This document shows positions 60,076-64,000 of a stretch of 64,000 nucleotides of DNA, piece by piece. The notes beneath the pieces were generated by a model that saw only the letters and a list, made by a program, of their open reading frames with translations, was not told the origin of the DNA and did not search any database. The translations under genes were made by a program, and so were the position numbers. Numbering within the stretch: the first letter of the stretch is position 1; every line of letters begins with the position of its first letter. Source of the DNA: Afipia sp. (GTDB taxonomy: Bacteria > Pseudomonadota > Alphaproteobacteria > Rhizobiales > Xanthobacteraceae); contig JAFVHU010000100.1 in assembly GCA_017474385.1 (NCBI GenBank), forward strand, positions 1 through 64,000, given 5' to 3'.

Positions 60076-63000
60076 ATGTCGTCCCAGAACAAGCTGAATC
60101 CGATTCCGCATCCGCCGAAGAAGCCGGTTGTCGGCAACATGCTGTCGCTGGACTCATCAGCGCCTGTGCAGGATCTGGTACGCAAGACCAAGGAGCTTGG
60201 ACCGATCTTCTGGCTCGACATGATGGGCCAGCCGCTGGTGATCGTCTCAGGGTTCGAACTCGTCAACGAATTGAGCGATGAGAAGCGGTTCGACAAGGCG
60301 GTGCGCGGAGCGCTGCGCCGTGTGCGGGCGATCGGCGGCGATGGCCTGTTCACGGCCGACACCACCGAGCCGAACTGGAACAAGGCGCATAACATCCTGC
60401 TCTCGCCGTTCGGTGGCCGGGCGATGCAGTCCTATCATCCGATGATGGTTGATATCGCCGAACAGCTCGTCAAGAAATGGGAGCGCCTCAACGCCGACGA
60501 CGAAATCGATGTCGTTCACGACATGACCGCGCTGACGCTCGACACCATCGGGCTGTGCGGCTTCGATTATCGGTTCAATTCATTTTATCGCGAGGACTAT
60601 CACCCGTTCGTCGGCGCGCTGGTGCGCTCGCTTGAAACCATCATGATGACGCGCGGCCTTCCGCTGGAAGGGCTGTTCATGCGCGCGCGCCGCACTGACA
60701 TGGCGGCGGACGTTGCGTTCATGAACAATATGGTCGACGAAATCGTCGCCGAACGCCGCAAGAACGCCGAAGCCGCTGCCGCCAAGAAGGACATGCTCGG
60801 CGCGATGATGACCGGCGTCGACAAGGTGACCGGCGAGCAGCTCGACGACGTCAACATCCGTTACCAGATCAACACGTTCCTGATCGCCGGCCATGAGACC
60901 ACGAGCGGCCTGTTGTCCTGCGCGATCTACGCCATGCTCAAGCACCCGGAGGTGCTGAAGAAGGCTTATGAGGAAGTCGACCGCGTTCTCGGGGCCGACA
61001 TCGACGCCAAGCCGACCTTCCAGCAGGTCACGCAGCTTCACTACATTTCGCAAATTCTGAAAGAATCGCTGCGGATGTGGCCGCCGGCGCCCGCTTACGG
61101 CGTCTCTCCGCTCAAGGATGAAACCATCGGCGGCAAGTACAAGCTGCGGAAAGGCACCTTCGTTACGATCCTGGTGATGGCGCTGCACCGTGATCCGTCG
61201 GTGTGGGGGCCGAACCCGGATGTATTCGATCCGGAGAACTTCAGCCGTGAGGCCGAGGCCAAACGTCCGCCTAACGCATGGAAGCCGTTCGGCAACGGCC
61301 AGCGCGCTTGTATCGGCCGCGGCTTTGCGATGCACGAGGCCGCATTGGCGCTCGGCATGATCCTTCAGCGCTTCAAACTGCTCGATCACACGCGCTATCA
61401 GATGCATCTGAAGGAAACGCTGACGATCAAGCCCGACGGCTTCAAGATCAAGGTGCGGGCGCGTTCGGACAAGGATCGCACCATTGTCGCCAATCGTCCC
61501 GGCACCGCGGTCGCTGATACGTCCGGGACCGCTGCGCCGGCGCGGGTTCGTCCCGGTCACAATACGCCGCTGCTCATTCTGTACGGCTCGAATCTCGGCA
61601 CCGCGGAAGACCTCGCGCATCGCGTTGCGGATCTTGCGGAGGTCAACGGCTTTGCGACCAAGCTCGCGCCGCTCGACGACTATGTCGGCAACCTGAGCGA
61701 CCAGGGCGGCGTCATTATCTTCTGCGCATCCTATAACGGCGCGCCGCCGGACAATGCCACGCAGTTTGTCAAATGGCTGAGCAGCGATCTGCCCAAGGAT
61801 GCCTTCAAGGGTGTCCGCTACGCCGTATTCGGTTGCGGCAACAGCGACTGGCTTGCGACCTATCAGTCGATTCCCCGCATGATCGACGAGCGTCTTGCCG
61901 CGCACGGTGCAACGCCGGCCGTGGCGCGGGGCGAGGGTGATGCCCGCGATGATCTCGATGGACAGTTCGAGAAGTGGTTCAAATCCGTCCGCGAAATCGC
62001 GGTGAAGGAGTTCGCCATCGACACTGGCTTTACGCGTGAAGCCAATGACGAGCCGCTCTACAAGATCGAGCCGGTGGCGCACAGCGCAGTCAACAATATC
62101 GCCGCCTCCGGCGGCGCGGTGCCGGTCAAACTTCTGGTCAACGACGAGTTGCAGAACAAGTCCGGCGCCAATCCGTCCACGCGCTCGACGCGGCATATCG
62201 AAGTGGAACTGCCGGAAGGCGTCAGCTACCGCGTCGGCGATCATCTCAGCGTGGTGCCACGCAATGCGCCAGCGCTGGTGGACGCCGTTGCGCGGCGCTT
62301 CGGCTTCCTTCCAACCGATCAGGTGCGGTTGCAGGTGGCGACAGGCCGCCGCGCGCAGCTTCCGGTCGATAATGCTGTGTCGGTCGGGCGGCTGCTTGGC
62401 GAATTCGTCGAGTTGCAGCAGGTCGCGACCCGCAAGCAGATCCAGATCATGTCGGAGCATACCCGCTGCCCGATGACCAAGCCGAAGCTCGAGGCATTGA
62501 TCGGCGACGATCCTGCCTCGACAGAACTCTATCGCTCGGAGATTCTTGCCAAGCGGAAGTCGGTCTACAATCTGATGGAAGAATATCCGGCGTGCGAATT
62601 GCCGTTCCACACCTATCTGGAAATGCTGTCGCTGCTGTCGCCGCGCTACTATTCGATTTCATCGTCGCCTGCGGTGGCGGGAGCATCGAAATGCAGCGTG
62701 ACTGTCGGCGTTGTCGATGCTCCGGCTGTTTCAGGGCGAGGCATCTACAAAGGCGTCTGCTCGAATTATCTCTCCAGCCGCCGTCCTGGTGATGTGGTTT
62801 ATGCTGTCGTTCGTGAAACCAAAGCGGGCTTCCGCCTGCCGGAGAAAGCGTCGACGCCAATCATCATGATCGGCCCCGGCACTGGTCTCGCGCCGTTCCG
62901 CGGCTTTTTGCAGGAGCGTGCCGCGATGAAGGCCAAGGGCCAGTCGCTCGGCCCCTCGATGCTGTTCTTCGGATGCCGCCACCCCGAGCAGGACTTTCTC

Positions 63001-63315
63001 TACGCCGGCGAACTAAAAGGCTTCGCGGATCAGGGCCTCACCGAACTGCACGTCGCGTTCTCGCGGGCGGACACGCCCAAGAGCTATGTCCAGGATTTGA
63101 TCGCGGCCCAGAAGGACAAGGTCTGGAAATTGATCGAAGCCGGCGCGATCATTTATGTGTGCGGCGACGGCGGCAAGATGGAGCCGGACGTCAAGCGCGT
63201 GCTCACGACGATCTATCGCGAGCGGACCGGAGCCGATGAGGCGGCCGCGTTGCAATGGATCGACGCCATGGGCACGCAGAACCGTTACGTTCTCGACGTC
63301 TGGGCAGGAAGCTAG
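60076..63315 (+). CDS. Self-sufficient cytochrome P450/NADPH-P450 reductase (CYP102 family)
   Basis: A 1079-residue fusion. The P450 part (1-475) has the I-helix AGHETTSGLL, the ExxR in LKESLRMWP and heme ligand Cys412 in FGNGQRACIGRGFAMHEA. A linker follows, then an FMN flavodoxin domain (about 500-650, LILYGSNLGTAEDLAHRVAD) and a FAD/NADPH reductase part (about 690-1079, RYYSISSSP, GPGTGLAPFRGFL). It is the same layout as CYP102A1 (P450 BM3) and close in the P450 core. Phe92 matches Phe87 of BM3, but the residues matching Arg47 and Tyr51, which hold the fatty-acid carboxylate in BM3, are Gln52 and Ile56. ATG at 60076 follows AGGAG. Confidence 0.93.
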   Translation: MSSQNKLNPIPHPPKKPVVGNMLSLDSSAPVQDLVRKTKELGPIFWLDMMGQPLVIVSGFELVNELSDEKRFDKAVRGALRRVRAIGGDGLFTADTTEPNWNKAHNILLSPFGGRAMQSYHPMMVDIAEQLVKKWERLNADDEIDVVHDMTALTLDTIGLCGFDYRFNSFYREDYHPFVGALVRSLETIMMTRGLPLEGLFMRARRTDMAADVAFMNNMVDEIVAERRKNAEAAAAKKDMLGAMMTGVDKVTGEQLDDVNIRYQINTFLIAGHETTSGLLSCAIYAMLKHPEVLKKAYEEVDRVLGADIDAKPTFQQVTQLHYISQILKESLRMWPPAPAYGVSPLKDETIGGKYKLRKGTFVTILVMALHRDPSVWGPNPDVFDPENFSREAEAKRPPNAWKPFGNGQRACIGRGFAMHEAALALGMILQRFKLLDHTRYQMHLKETLTIKPDGFKIKVRARSDKDRTIVANRPGTAVADTSGTAAPARVRPGHNTPLLILYGSNLGTAEDLAHRVADLAEVNGFATKLAPLDDYVGNLSDQGGVIIFCASYNGAPPDNATQFVKWLSSDLPKDAFKGVRYAVFGCGNSDWLATYQSIPRMIDERLAAHGATPAVARGEGDARDDLDGQFEKWFKSVREIAVKEFAIDTGFTREANDEPLYKIEPVAHSAVNNIAASGGAVPVKLLVNDELQNKSGANPSTRSTRHIEVELPEGVSYRVGDHLSVVPRNAPALVDAVARRFGFLPTDQVRLQVATGRRAQLPVDNAVSVGRLLGEFVELQQVATRKQIQIMSEHTRCPMTKPKLEALIGDDPASTELYRSEILAKRKSVYNLMEEYPACELPFHTYLEMLSLLSPRYYSISSSPAVAGASKCSVTVGVVDAPAVSGRGIYKGVCSNYLSSRRPGDVVYAVVRETKAGFRLPEKASTPIIMIGPGTGLAPFRGFLQERAAMKAKGQSLGPSMLFFGCRHPEQDFLYAGELKGFADQGLTELHVAFSRADTPKSYVQDLIAAQKDKVWKLIEAGAIIYVCGDGGKMEPDVKRVLTTIYRERTGADEAAALQWIDAMGTQNRYVLDVWAGS

Positions 63316-64000
63316 CGCGCGCTGACAAGGTATACGATGCAGCGTGGTGTAGGCTTTCTCGACTTGATATCTACTGGTTGTCATCACCGGGCTTGTCCCG
63401 GTGATCCCGACTAGGTGAGCACGGTGCCTTCGTTATCGAGATGGGCCGGGACAAGCCCGGCCATGACATTGGATATGTAGATGCCTTCGGCAGCCAATGA
63501 TGCGTTTTCCGATTCAATTTTCAAAGAGCCACTTTCAAACAGCCAAGCATGATCGCTCTCGCGCATCATTGCGCGAGGTGAGCTTTTAGTCGCGCCCCTC
63601 AATGCGCGCGCGAGGCCTGCCTCGTTCGCGCCCTCAATCTGAGGGGCATGGAGCGCCGCGAGGCGCAAATGTGTTGTCTCGCTTCCTTTGCGATCAGGAA
63701 GCGCATCGCCTCACGGCGCTCCACGGCGGCGATTTTGGGCGAGGGGACCGTGCTTCCGGGACAGGACAGACGCGACACGCGCCTCGATCCGGCTGGCTTT
63801 CGCCGGCCTTCATCCTGTCCGCGTCCAGCCGCGAACGGCAGAGCCACGTAGTTGGCCCGGACGGTGACCCCAGCCTCCCGGACGGCATGTGTGCGAGACA
63901 CGCGCGCGGGCGCCGCATCCTGCTCCGCTCTCTGACGCCTCTAGAAAGCGCCCCTCACGAACAGGACACGGCGAACTTAAGCGCGGTTCAGAGCGCGGGG
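63316..64000. other. Terminal 685-bp region without a convincing gene
   Basis: This is the space downstream of the P450 gene. It contains the second copy of the 90-bp repeat (63379-63468) and a GC-rich tract from about 63620 to the edge. The tract is open in several frames on both strands with Arg/Ser/Ala-rich translations, a sign of non-coding high-GC DNA. I recall similar stretches recurring in genomes of this group, but cannot check that here. Confidence 0.4.
63379..63468. repeat. 90-bp composite palindromic repeat, copy 2
   Basis: The element is again bounded by TGTCAT and ATGACA and exactly 90 bp long. It has the same two internal palindromes (CACCGGG/CCCGGTG around CTTGT, and GGCCGGG/CCCGGCC around ACAAG) and a divergent AT-rich middle. 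It lies 64 bp after the P450 stop. Conservation of ends and arms with change in the middle matches the first copy at 283-372. Confidence 0.7.

Noticed and set aside
63599-63918. Hypothetical proteins at the right edge
   Set aside because: Several mutually overlapping frames on both strands with similar lengths; none has a start context or domain.
1-64000. Search for CRISPR arrays, insertion sequences, phage genes and toxin-antitoxin pairs
   Set aside because: No regularly spaced direct repeats, transposase or integrase motifs, phage structural genes or small paired genes of known type were seen.

Overview
The window looks like chromosomal DNA of a high-GC alphaproteobacterium, most likely of the Bradyrhizobium / Rhodopseudomonas / Afipia group (Nitrobacteraceae). 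The reasons are the GC-rich codon use, many solute-binding-protein transporters with CoA-linked catabolic genes, a CYP102-type P450, and short palindromic intergenic repeats of the kind common in that group. This placement is inferred from gene content, not from a marker gene. I see no rRNA, tRNA, CRISPR array, transposase, integrase or phage gene. The window reads as ordinary catabolic and transport chromosome, with one clearly damaged gene.

Layout. 1-4.4 kb, minus strand: the 5' end of an MFS transporter, an oligopeptidase-B-like S9 peptidase, an M20 amidohydrolase of the carbamoylase type and an orphan NikR. 4.8-12.5 kb, mostly plus: a tripartite tricarboxylate transporter locus (two paralogous TctC binding proteins, TctB, TctA), a divergent LysR regulator, an iron-type alcohol dehydrogenase and a FAD oxidoreductase. 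12.5-15.5 kb, minus: a TAXI-type TRAP transporter. 15.9-20.9 kb: a TetR regulator with a palindromic operator and an RND efflux system whose periplasmic adaptor carries an in-frame amber codon. 20.9-26 kb: an ABC ATPase, FtsX-like permease and AttH/CrtC-like secreted protein operon followed by an aldo/keto reductase, then a convergent TauE-type exporter.

27-33.7 kb: a LysR regulator divergent from a DUF1445 hydro-lyase gene, which leads a complete branched-chain-type ABC importer (binding protein, LivHMGF). 33.7-39.6 kb, minus: a 2,4-dienoyl-CoA-reductase-like SDR, an orphan binding protein, an amidase, an O-acetylhomoserine sulfhydrylase-type enzyme and an alpha/beta hydrolase. 39.7-48.4 kb: acyl-CoA genes (two crotonases, an acyl-CoA ligase, SDR, thiolase-like protein and DUF35 partner) around phosphoenolpyruvate carboxylase. 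Two of these promoter regions share an 18-bp operator-like motif. 49-51.2 kb: a TPR/outer-membrane-barrel protein paired with a secreted FecR-domain protein. 51.3-63.3 kb: LysR with a zinc alcohol dehydrogenase, a CoA-ligase/GNAT fusion, an alpha/beta hydrolase, a wax ester synthase/DGAT, an epoxide-hydrolase-like protein and a self-sufficient CYP102 P450. The last 0.7 kb carries repeats and no convincing gene.

How the genes work together. The window is dominated by scavenging of organic acids, amino-acid-like compounds and lipids: four binding-protein-dependent uptake systems or parts of them, fatty acyl and dienoyl CoA turnover, PEP carboxylase for anaplerosis, and neutral-lipid synthesis next to P450 fatty-acid-type oxidation. 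The points most worth a second look are the TPR-barrel/FecR pair, the amber-interrupted efflux adaptor, the shared acyl-CoA operator motif, the DUF1445-ABC importer unit and the lipid locus at 53-63 kb.
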